The translations under genes and the position numbers were made by a program. Positions 46,678 to 55,115 of a stretch of DNA of 64,000 nucleotides are shown one piece after another; the first letter of the stretch is position 1, and every line of letters begins with the position of its first letter. Under the pieces are notes generated by a model that was not told the origin of the DNA, made no database searches, and worked only from the letters and a program-made list of their open reading frames with translations. Origin of the DNA: an uncultured Pirellulaceae bacterium (GTDB lineage Bacteria; Planctomycetota; Planctomycetia; Pirellulales; Pirellulaceae); contig CALKCK010000003.1 in NCBI GenBank assembly GCA_938083195.1, forward strand, positions 1 through 64,000, written 5' to 3'.

Positions 46678-47822
46678 ATACGATCGGCATGAAAAGCAAG
46701 CCACCGTCCATCGGTGTAAACTGAATGTCCACAACACTCGCGTGCTCGCGGATCAACACTCGCGTAGTCGACTAAGATCGCATGTCCCTGTTTGGCAACC
46801 CGCGACGCCTTTTTTAGATTCTCGCGTCGGTCGCTGTTTAAAAATCTGTGCTCCAACAACCGTCCAAGCCAGCGATTCGCTCGCCACGCACTTCGGCTCC
46901 AATACGCAGGCGGGAAATCAGACCCTGCAATAAACGCCAATTGAATAAAATCTCCCTCCTCACCTCTCATCGAACGAACCCACTGCTCCGAACTTGCTGG
47001 CCATCGACCTCGAAAAGGTTCACTTGTATTCCTCGGAGCATGATTCACAAAATGGTGCAACCGTTCTCCTTGTATTTCAGGCCAACCGTAACGAAGCGGT
47101 GTTCCGAATGTAATAATATCCACGGGCATAAACACCTCGAGACGCGTGGCATAATCGGCTAATCTGGTTCGCAATCTATCCCAACTGGGAACATCGATGC
47201 GTCCGGTGGCCTCGTGAAAAAATGAAGTCGCATGAAAAAAACGTGAGAGTAGCGGTTGGTTCGCCGTACTAGATGCCCGCAGCAACTGCGTTGCGATTGC
47301 AAACACATTACCAGCGTGACTGTGCCCCCAAAGCATCAATCGCTCATTTGCCTCGTGGCTGTCCAAAAGGAGATGACAAAGCTTGACCGCCGCGTCCGCA
47401 CGTCCTAGGTGATGATTTTCGCCAGTCCATTCTAAGCGCTCCACCGCAATCGAATCCCTCGAGTCAGCGCCAGTCATCCCTTGCTGTAATGCGAAGGCAA
47501 ACCCTTCATCATAATTACCGCGATCGCCCGATAGAGTGTCAACTAATCGTTTGTAGGTTCGCTTCATCCTCCTGCTCAACCAGGGAAAAACCCGTTCCCA
47601 GTGACCATACCAACCGAGCGAATCAGTCCCCACCATCGTCCCGTGGACAAGGATGATTCGCTCAATCCCTAAATTTAAAAACTGCTGACGAGCGCCAGCC
47701 AACCTCTCGGCGACGTCCTTAGAATTTTCGAAATCGCAGGGATTGGGATTCACCAGTTCATAGTATTCAGCGGAAGATTCACTGGTGTAGTCATGATGAA
47801 TAAATTGATTTTTTAATTCCAT
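46650..47822 (-). CDS. Alpha/beta-hydrolase, lipase-like
   Basis: A 390-residue protein without signal peptide. Hydrolase landmarks: IILVHGTMVGTD near residues 56-67 (oxyanion HG), nucleophile Ser168 in WGHSHAGN, and a late His candidate in WLAFHADRI or CGHSVYTD. The nucleophile motif is GHSHAG (GxSxG). It could be a cytoplasmic lipase or esterase; the substrate is unknown. It is convergent with purQ and followed by a 27-bp tandem repeat at its 3' end. It lies 90 bases upstream of glgB's stop on the same strand, i.e. after glgB in transcription order. Confidence 0.75.
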   Translation of the reverse strand: MELKNQFIHHDYTSESSAEYYELVNPNPCDFENSKDVAERLAGARQQFLNLGIERIILVHGTMVGTDSLGWYGHWERVFPWLSRRMKRTYKRLVDTLSGDRGNYDEGFAFALQQGMTGADSRDSIAVERLEWTGENHHLGRADAAVKLCHLLLDSHEANERLMLWGHSHAGNVFAIATQLLRASSTANQPLLSRFFHATSFFHEATGRIDVPSWDRLRTRLADYATRLEVFMPVDIITFGTPLRYGWPEIQGERLHHFVNHAPRNTSEPFRGRWPASSEQWVRSMRGEEGDFIQLAFIAGSDFPPAYWSRSAWRANRWLGRLLEHRFLNSDRRENLKKASRVAKQGHAILVDYASVDPRARECCGHSVYTDGRWLAFHADRIADRIQVTE

Positions 47823-47912
47823 GGTCGACCCGCAATTTCACCCCGTTTTGGTCGGTTGTTGAAAATAGCCCAAGATCAAGTCAAACCCCAAACAACATCC
47901 AAAGAAACAATC

Positions 47913-50060
47913 TCACTCGCCAACCTTTTTTAGCACAATCGACCCTAAAGGTGGGACAGAAAGGTTGATTGAATAAGGTCGCCCCTGCGCTTCGATGCAT
48001 TCTGCATAAAGCCCCATTCCATTGCCAACATTCGATCCACCGTAATACGCCGAATCGCTGTTAAAAATTTCAAGGTACCGACCTCGTTCAGGAACGCCTA
48101 GTCGATAATTGCGATGCACGGCTGGCGTAAAATTATTGCATATCACAACAAAATCACTGTTGTCCTTGGCTCTGCGCAGATATCCAACAACGCTCGCTTC
48201 CCGATTTAGACCATCAATCCACTCAAAACCACCCGCTTCAAAATCCAGCTCGTGTAATGATTTTTCAGTTTTATAAATTCGGTTCAAATCACCTACTAAC
48301 TTCTGCAACCCCGAATGTGCATCCTGCTCGACCAAACTCCAATCGAGAGTTCCATCGCAATTCCACTCACTCCACTGGCCAATTTCATTTCCCATAAAAA
48401 TCAGCTTCTTTCCAGGATGCGTCCACATATACGAAAAGAGCAATCGAAGATTAGCGAATTTTTGCCAGTGATCTCCCGGCATTTGGTCAATCAATGCCCC
48501 TTTTCCATGCACGACCTCGTCGTGTGAAAAAGGGAGCATGAAATTTTCGGTGAACGCGTACATCAAACTAAATGTGAGTTCGTCATGATGATATTTTCGG
48601 TGTACAGGATCCTTATGAAAATAGTGAAGCGAATCATTCATCCATCCCATGTTCCACTTCAGGCTAAACCCTAAACCACCAGCGTAGGTCGGACGGGAAA
48701 CCCCACCCCAAGAGGTGGACTCTTCTGCGATCGTCAAGACTCCAGGAAATGATTGGTGGACTTGATCATTCATCTTCTTAATGAATTCAATCGCCCCAAG
48801 ATTTTCTCGACCACCATATTTATTGGGTATCCATTCGCCATCCTCGCGACTGTAATCCAGATACAGCATCGACGCGACCGCATCGACCCGGAGACCGTCG
48901 ATGTGATATTTCTTCAGCCAAAACAAAGCATTAGCGACCAGAAAATTACGAACTTCATTTCGATCGTAATTGAATATTAACGTATTCCAGTCCGGATGCT
49001 CTCCCTGCCTTGGGTCCCCATGCTCAAACAAAGCGGTTCCGTCGAACCTAGCTAATCCATGGGCGTCTTTGGGGAAATGGGCGGGCACCCAGTCGATGAT
49101 CACACCAAGCTCGTTTTGATGGCAGTAATCCACAAAATACATAAAGTCTTCGGGAGACCCATAGCGACTAGTGCAGGCGAAATATCCTACGGTTTGATAT
49201 CCCCAACTGCCGGTGTAGGGATGTTCCGAAATTGGCATCAACTCCACATGGGTAAAGTCAAGTTCTTTGCAGTAATCCACAATCTGATGCGCAATGTCTC
49301 GATAATTCATCCAACCATTCGGCTTGGTCGGATCCGTTCGCCAACTACCCAGATGAAATTCATAAACTGAAATTGCGCGATCCTGGTTTTCGATCGACTC
49401 ACGCTTAGCAATCCATTCACCATCGTTCCATTGGTAATCGTCTAAAGTTGCGACTACCGATGCGGTGCGTGGAGGTAACTCACTAGCAAACCCAAACGGA
49501 TCTGATTTTTCAGTTTCAATACCGTTACAATCAACGACACGATATTTGTATTTTTCACCAACCGCCAAATTTGGAATAAACAACTCCCAGACGCCACTCG
49601 GGATTCGCTTCCTCATTTGGTGCTGACAACCGTCCCATCCGTTGAAATCGCCGACAATGTTAATGGCCTGAGCTCCGGGGGCCCAGACAGCAAAATTCAC
49701 ACCAGCCAAACCGTCAATTTCGCGAAGCTGCGCGCCAAGTTTCTCATAAATTTGAAACTGGTTGCCCTCATTAAACAGATACAAATCGTCGTCGCTCAAT
49801 AGCGGAGGAAATGCGTAAGAATCAAACTCCGTCATAACGACGCCGTCCTGATGATATCGATATTTATATTTGCCTGCTGCCGTCCCGAAAATTCCGGAAT
49901 CACATTCTGTTTTAAAAACACCTTGCTCGCCAACCTGCCCCGTCGATTGGAAAACTTCTTCACGGAAGTCCAGTATCCAAAAGCATTCAGCTTTTGGATA
50001 AAAAGCCCTCACCAGTACAGTCTCTCGGGGCAGCGAATCTATTGGATGCGGCAGCCCCAA
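47913..50060 (-). CDS. glgB: 1,4-alpha-glucan branching enzyme
   Basis: At least 715 residues of a GH13 branching enzyme. N-terminal CBM48-like module (VNFAVWAPGAQAINIVGDFNGW), then the (beta/alpha)8 barrel with ELMPISEHPYTGSWGYQ, nucleophile Asp393 in GLRVDA, acid Glu in TIAEEST and Asp in FSHDEVVHG, and a C-terminal beta domain. It creates alpha-1,6 branches in glycogen. The listed start is a TTG inside what looks like the family's dPf-xLG-H element. The frame continues upstream without stop to 50144, adding QPHDIL, so the real start is probably a non-standard codon further up (CTG 50096 or ATT 50093). Confidence 0.95.
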   Translation of the reverse strand: MGLPHPIDSLPRETVLVRAFYPKAECFWILDFREEVFQSTGQVGEQGVFKTECDSGIFGTAAGKYKYRYHQDGVVMTEFDSYAFPPLLSDDDLYLFNEGNQFQIYEKLGAQLREIDGLAGVNFAVWAPGAQAINIVGDFNGWDGCQHQMRKRIPSGVWELFIPNLAVGEKYKYRVVDCNGIETEKSDPFGFASELPPRTASVVATLDDYQWNDGEWIAKRESIENQDRAISVYEFHLGSWRTDPTKPNGWMNYRDIAHQIVDYCKELDFTHVELMPISEHPYTGSWGYQTVGYFACTSRYGSPEDFMYFVDYCHQNELGVIIDWVPAHFPKDAHGLARFDGTALFEHGDPRQGEHPDWNTLIFNYDRNEVRNFLVANALFWLKKYHIDGLRVDAVASMLYLDYSREDGEWIPNKYGGRENLGAIEFIKKMNDQVHQSFPGVLTIAEESTSWGGVSRPTYAGGLGFSLKWNMGWMNDSLHYFHKDPVHRKYHHDELTFSLMYAFTENFMLPFSHDEVVHGKGALIDQMPGDHWQKFANLRLLFSYMWTHPGKKLIFMGNEIGQWSEWNCDGTLDWSLVEQDAHSGLQKLVGDLNRIYKTEKSLHELDFEAGGFEWIDGLNREASVVGYLRRAKDNSDFVVICNNFTPAVHRNYRLGVPERGRYLEIFNSDSAYYGGSNVGNGMGLYAECIEAQGRPYSINLSVPPLGSIVLKKVGE

Positions 50061-50301
50061 AATATCATGAGGCTGATTCTCTTTTCCTAAAATCAGAAGA
50101 TGAAAATTAGGATCCCGCTTTCCGCAAACACGCCACGACCCATCTTATACCGGATTCTGGTGTTGGAAACCGATGATTGCATGCCTCGACCCAAGAAAGC
50201 GAAATTCGAACTCAAGGAATTGCACAACTCGGCATGAACAGAAAATCTTACCTCAGTGGCAAAAAATAGACAGTGGAACCAAGCCAGAATGAATGATCCG
50301 A

Positions 50302-51039
50302 TCAGCCCGCGGCATAACCAAAAGCCTGTCCCTGACCCATCGGTTTTATTCGATCTGATAGAAATTCGGCAACTCGATTTGACTCTTTTCGCGAGATTAT
50401 TTGAGCGTTCTTTCGACGCCTTGAAAGATTCAATTTCAAATGTCTCCCCGCCTTCTCTGGGGATTGAGTTGAGTGTCTCCGATTGGTTACTAACAAACCT
50501 GCAGAAGAGTCCGCTTTTCCCGCCGGTGTTTCGCCAATAACGTGACTACGGCAGCCACCGATCGAGTCTCCAGTGACACTATTCCCTCCCTGTTCCACCT
50601 GATCGTACTCATTCGCAACCTGAGTTCGAACCTGCGGTGGGTCAAATTGCCAAATCCGGCAGTTGATTTGGTGGATTGCCATCGCACTATCGATTCGCTG
50701 CCACAGATCGTGGTTTTTGATTAGCGTGAGAGTACCGAAATTCTCCCACTTCCAATTATTTTTCCGCCATTGAGAGATCCCGCGGCGGATTCCGCGGCCC
50801 ACGTATTTACTTGACGTAATCAGAGTCACGTGAGACTGCTGCTCAAGTGCTTCGAGACCTCGAACCACCGAAAGAAGCTGTAACCGCTCCCCCCGTATAC
50901 CCGATTCGGTATCTGACTCTTCGAATCGGGTTGCGGTGCCAATCTGTTCCAAAACGAATCGCCAGCGGCCGCCGGGCGATGGTTGGGATACGTATTTGGC
51001 CTCGGTAAATAACAAGTAATGGGGAGCGGTTCTATTCAT
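50302..51039 (-). CDS. RNase H-fold protein lacking catalytic residues
   Basis: A 245-residue protein. Residues about 8-130 follow ribonuclease HI closely: GERLQLLSVVRGLEAL, LITSSKYVGRGI, QWRKNNWKW, KNHDLWQRID. The acidic DEDD set is changed: the first Asp is Glu13 (LFTEAK), the Glu of RMEL is Gln54, the Asp of TDSxYV is Ser76, and the fourth cannot be placed. It is therefore probably not a nuclease but may keep nucleic-acid binding. Residues 140-245 are a long basic tail (NLSRRRKNAQ) with no recognised fold. It stands alone; glgB follows on the same strand. Confidence 0.75.
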   Translation of the reverse strand: MNRTAPHYLLFTEAKYVSQPSPGGRWRFVLEQIGTATRFEESDTESGIRGERLQLLSVVRGLEALEQQSHVTLITSSKYVGRGIRRGISQWRKNNWKWENFGTLTLIKNHDLWQRIDSAMAIHQINCRIWQFDPPQVRTQVANEYDQVEQGGNSVTGDSIGGCRSHVIGETPAGKADSSAGLLVTNRRHSTQSPEKAGRHLKLNLSRRRKNAQIISRKESNRVAEFLSDRIKPMGQGQAFGYAAG

Positions 51040-51783
51040 TGGACATAAACCTGATTAATGGAGTTCAGGCGACTGTTTGACCTACCCGTGCAGGATCAAA
51101 AATCAGCCGAAAGGTATGGAACGACCTTCCGTTGTCCTTCAGTTTGCCATCCTTTGGCGTAGATCGATTCGAATGTGGAGCGTTGATTCAAGTTGACCTA
51201 CACAAGAAAAATTTGATTCCGTCAATCATTTCATTCTCGATACAAAGCTCATCGACAAGGTTTGCCTTAAAAGAAAAGTCTATTTGGGACAAAATGTTTC
51301 AATGACCGACAAGGTCTACTGCGGAACCCCCCCAACCCATACGAGCTGAACTCCGGATGATAATCTGACGGGGTTAGGCGAACGCTCCTCACGTATCGCC
51401 GTCGCAAACAAGTTCAGAAGCCGCAACTCCAAAGGCGGGCGGCAACCGAAAATTTCTGATGCATGGGCCTTCAAATCACTTGACCACCACTTCGGGGCAA
51501 CATCACATCGACTTTACGACCGCCCCGCTTGGATTAAAGAAAGCTCTCAATTCACCCGTCGATTTTGGTTTCCAACGCAGATAAATTAGACGACAATACT
51601 TTCTTCAACTTCATTCCCTACGACGTTATGAACTACAACCGCAGGAACCTGTTTATGATGCGGTCTTAGGCTCCGATCAATTAAGCATCATTCTCGTAAC
51701 GAAAACGTCACCCTCCACTCGCAATTCAACAGATATTAGTTGCCAACCAACAGTAGAATTTAGAGAAACAACTGGAAACACAC
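51040..51783. other. 744-bp stretch without a gene
   Basis: No frame of useful length on either strand, no tRNA and no clear terminator hairpin. It contains the upstream regions of the divergent RNase H-like and sulfatase genes. An undetected small RNA cannot be excluded. Confidence 0.4.
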
Positions 51784-53727
51784 ATGATATTACGCCCCCT
51801 ACTCGTCTTATTGACCTTTTGTTTTGGGTTTCCAAATTCAGCTTCTTTGGCTACTCAACCCAATTCTGACCGCTCCCATGTCGAACCTCCGAATATCGTA
51901 TTCATAATGTCCGACGAACTTGCATATTATGAATTGTCCCATATGGGTAACCCATATATTCGAACTCCGAATATCGATCAAATGGCAGCCGAAGGAATCA
52001 GATTCACTCAAGCGCTCGCAGCCGCGCCGGTATGTGCCCCGTTGCGAGGGGCCTTAATGACAGGCAAGCATATGGGCCACGCTTCGATTCGTGCCAACGG
52101 TGGCGGGACACCGCTGCGAGCCGACGAGGTAACGATCGCTTCGCTCCTGAAGCAACAAAATTTTGCTACGGGTGGTTTTGGAAAATGGGGCGCGGGTGGG
52201 CGCGATTCAACGGGAGTTCCTGAAAAACACGGGTTCGATGTATTTTATGGTTACTACGACCAAGTTCATGCTCACTCTTTTTTCCCACCCTACCTAATCC
52301 GAAACAGCGAAGAGGTGAAACTTGACGGAAATATCGGAGGTCGGCAGGGGAAAACCTATTCTCATTATGCCATCATGGACGAAGCGCTCGAGTTTATTAA
52401 ACGCAATCAGGACAGACCCTTTTTCTGCTATCTTCCCATCACTCCGCCCCACGGAATGTACGACATTCCTGCCGATGATCCAGCCTGGAAACTATACGAG
52501 AATGATGCATGGATCCAAAACCCTGCTATCACACAAGACACCAAAAACTATGCAGCGATGGTCTCGATGGTGGATCACAACCTAAAACAAGTGTTGGATC
52601 TTTTGAAAAAACTTGATCTCGAAAAGAACACAATTGTCTTCTTTACGGGAGACAATGGAGGGCAGGATCGATTTCGCTCCAAGAAATACCCAAGAGGATT
52701 TTTTGGGCCTAATGTAAACCCAGTCAATAAAACAGAATTTAGAGGCGGAAAGGGAAATCTCTATGAGGGAGGTTTACGCATTCCATTCATCGTTCGCTGG
52801 CCCGGAAAAATCGCACCCAACCAAACGAGTGACCTCCTGTTTAACCAAGTTGACATCCTCCCTACACTTGCTGAATTAACACAAACTCAAGCCCCTTCTG
52901 ATATCGATGGCCTGTCAATTCTTCCGGAATTACTTGGGCCAAAGCAGGTCGGTCGGGCACAAGAACAGCACCGGTTTCTGTATTGGGAATTTGGATCGCA
53001 AACCGCAGTTAGAATGAAGAATTGGAAGGCAATACAGACAAAAAAAGATACGCCGTGGGAACTCTACGACCTAAATGCTGACCTCAGCGAAGCACGCGAC
53101 GTCGCTCAACAGCACCCAGAAATCATCAACCAAATGAAACAGTACGCAAAAGAATCGCACGAACCTGTGCGTGAGGGAAGCTACACCACAAAAACCAGAC
53201 ACGAACGCGATCGCCAAGCAAAGTTTGGTACCTCGCGGAAGACTCCTCCAGCCAAAAAAATTGGCAAGATGAATCAAATTAAACATCCCAATTTAATCGC
53301 ACCTGAAACCATCAAGATTTTAAAGGTCAGTAGTGAAAACCAATCGAACGACCGAATGGCCGCCTACGCTATCGACGGAAAACCCAACACCCTTTGGCAC
53401 ACCCAGTTTTCTAACGGACTGAAATCGCATCCACATGAACTAATACTTGACCTCGGTAAACCAATGGCAATCGACGGTTTTAGATACCTAGCTCGTCAAG
53501 ATGGAGGATGGAATGGAACCTTTGCTGAAACCGAGTTTACCATTAGCGATTCACCGAAACGGTTTCCATCGAGCCAGCTAAAGATCACCTTCAAAAAAAC
53601 CAATCTGGTCCAATCAGCAGATCTCAAAACGCCAATTTCTGGTCGGTACGTTAAAATCAAGATTCTTTCAGAAATAAACGGACGCCCTTGGGCCTCCGCT
53701 GCGGACTTGGGCATCATCGCTCAATAA
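51784..53727 (+). CDS. Secreted type I sulfatase with C-terminal discoidin-like domain
   Basis: A 647-residue formylglycine-type sulfatase. Signal peptide at 1-24. PPNIVFIMSDELAYYE opens the alkaline-phosphatase fold; the sulfatase signature CAPLR (Cys84, Pro86, Arg88) fits C-x-P-x-R, so Cys84 should be converted to formylglycine. The usual Asp-Asp metal pair reads Asp44-Glu45. Other landmarks: FFTGDNGGQDRF and HGFDVFYGY. After about residue 500 a F5/8-type-C (discoidin) fold follows (AAYAIDGKPNTLWHTQF, GRYVKIKILSE), probably glycan-binding. It removes sulfate from extracellular sulfated polysaccharides. No formylglycine-generating enzyme is in the window. Confidence 0.93.
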   Translation: MILRPLLVLLTFCFGFPNSASLATQPNSDRSHVEPPNIVFIMSDELAYYELSHMGNPYIRTPNIDQMAAEGIRFTQALAAAPVCAPLRGALMTGKHMGHASIRANGGGTPLRADEVTIASLLKQQNFATGGFGKWGAGGRDSTGVPEKHGFDVFYGYYDQVHAHSFFPPYLIRNSEEVKLDGNIGGRQGKTYSHYAIMDEALEFIKRNQDRPFFCYLPITPPHGMYDIPADDPAWKLYENDAWIQNPAITQDTKNYAAMVSMVDHNLKQVLDLLKKLDLEKNTIVFFTGDNGGQDRFRSKKYPRGFFGPNVNPVNKTEFRGGKGNLYEGGLRIPFIVRWPGKIAPNQTSDLLFNQVDILPTLAELTQTQAPSDIDGLSILPELLGPKQVGRAQEQHRFLYWEFGSQTAVRMKNWKAIQTKKDTPWELYDLNADLSEARDVAQQHPEIINQMKQYAKESHEPVREGSYTTKTRHERDRQAKFGTSRKTPPAKKIGKMNQIKHPNLIAPETIKILKVSSENQSNDRMAAYAIDGKPNTLWHTQFSNGLKSHPHELILDLGKPMAIDGFRYLARQDGGWNGTFAETEFTISDSPKRFPSSQLKITFKKTNLVQSADLKTPISGRYVKIKILSEINGRPWASAADLGIIAQ

Positions 53728-53827
53728 CCCCTAATATTAACTGGGGCTGTTACAAATAGGTACGCCAAAGCTAAGGTCTCCGCGATCCGGATATCTTACT
53801 TAAAATCTCCGGTATTTAACCATTAAT

Positions 53828-53848
53828 CCGGGCGCCCGGTCTTTTTTT
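53828..53848 (+). terminator. Short hairpin with T tract after the sulfatase gene
   Basis: CCGGGCGCCCGG, a self-complementary 12-mer, followed by T, C and seven T, about 100 bases after the sulfatase stop. The usable stem is only four to five pairs, so efficiency is uncertain. The remaining stretch to 54039 shows no other feature. Confidence 0.5.
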
Positions 53849-54039
53849 GAATTTGTTTTGGTAAACGGGGCTTGCTTTAAAAAAACGGCTTTCTAGTCTA
53901 GGAAATTGAAAGTCTTCCCCAGACGCAAATCGTTGCATCTCAACAGCTTTCAGATGTATTCGAAGTGAATTGGATTTCACTGAGAAAATCGAGTTCGCAA
54001 GGATTATTCAGTACCCCTAAGATTTACCTCGGAGACGTT

Positions 54040-54750
54040 ATGAAAACCTTTTTATCACTTACCGCAATCATGTTCGCGGTACTGTGCTTAAACTTAAGCC
54101 AGACCAATGGCCAAGACTATGAGTTTAGCGAATACACTTTAGATTTTGGTGGCGTTCAAATTGGTCAGTTCGAGTCCGACGTCACCACAATTACCAACAA
54201 TGACACCAATCCAATTCAAATTGCCGGTTACTCTTTCAAAAATGATCCCGACAACGCCTTTTCCATTGAGGGACCTGACCTTGCAGGTGCAGGCATTGGC
54301 GGCAACGGGGGCACCTTAGACGTCGACGTTATATTTTCACCGTCAACAGACAATTACTACGAGGCTCAACTGGAGATTATTATACTCACGGGGCCCAACG
54401 ATATGTTCACGGAAGTGATTACATTAATTGGCAATGGTACAAACCAGGATGATCCATGTGAGTTAGTTGACGACATTCGGCGGTTCTACAAGGAATGCCT
54501 GGCAGACGGAACACTCGATGGGACCGGTTCTGGAAAACGTGCTCGCCGTCGGGAACGAGCCCTAAATTGTAGATTACGAGCGATCTCATATTTGTGCCGA
54601 AATGGCTATTATTGCTACGCATCATGGGTCACCCAATCTGCAATCAAAAGAACAGACGGCCTTGGTTGCCCAAGAGATTTCGTCGAAGGCTCGAATTTAG
54701 AGGCCCTCAACAATGATCTCCTTCTATTACAGGTACTGCTACAAAACTAA
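54040..54750 (+). CDS. Secreted protein with anchor-D/DUF1573-like beta-sandwich
   Basis: Start chosen at ATG 54040 (236 residues) with GGAG five bases upstream; it opens a signal peptide ending TNGQ. Residues about 28-130 form an Ig-like domain of the ASPM/SPD-2/Hydin or choice-of-anchor D kind (LDFGGVQIGQFESDVTTITNND, then VDVIFSPSTDNYYEAQLEI, ending LIGNGTN). The C-terminal about 100 residues contain five Cys and a basic motif GKRARRRERALNC. Probably an extracellular or envelope protein; role unknown. Its strong terminator is at 54779-54806. Confidence 0.72.
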   Translation: MKTFLSLTAIMFAVLCLNLSQTNGQDYEFSEYTLDFGGVQIGQFESDVTTITNNDTNPIQIAGYSFKNDPDNAFSIEGPDLAGAGIGGNGGTLDVDVIFSPSTDNYYEAQLEIIILTGPNDMFTEVITLIGNGTNQDDPCELVDDIRRFYKECLADGTLDGTGSGKRARRRERALNCRLRAISYLCRNGYYCYASWVTQSAIKRTDGLGCPRDFVEGSNLEALNNDLLLLQVLLQN

Positions 54751-54778
54751 CCTGCAGAATCAAACCAAAATCATTGCT

Positions 54779-54806
54779 ACCCGGTTCGATCGAACCGGGT
54801 ATTTTT
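54779..54806 (+). terminator. Rho-independent terminator after the anchor-D-like gene
   Basis: ACCCGGTTC and GAACCGGGT form a 9-bp stem around GATC (the whole 22-mer is a perfect palindrome), followed by A and five T. Confidence 0.88.
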
Positions 54807-55115
54807 ATGCGCACACCAAACACGTAAGCCATTAAACGAGCGGCTGCTTTTTGTCGCGACCGCCGTCGCCGATCAACAAACTTACTCAATAAAATCGATT
54901 GTAAGGATTGTATTTCAAGATAGACAAAATAAACAACCTACGGCAATTTCTAGTTGGATCAAAACCAACGCTACCTCGATAACTAAGAAGTGCAGTTCAA
55001 CAGATCGATTCAGGAATTTTTCTCGGGGAACTCTTCGAAACATTGTTCTGCCTGATGAACTCACAAGCCAACTCCCAATTCGCCTCGGCGACGTTAAACT
55101 CTCGTTTGGTATCTG
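54807..55115. other. Upstream region of the giant surface-protein gene
   Basis: 309 bases with no supported frame. AT-rich around 54890-54940. No SD is obvious before the ATG at 55116. Confidence 0.4.

Noticed and set aside
54779-54800. 22-bp perfect palindrome considered as an operator
   Set aside because: It is followed by a T tract just after a stop codon, so a terminator explains it better.
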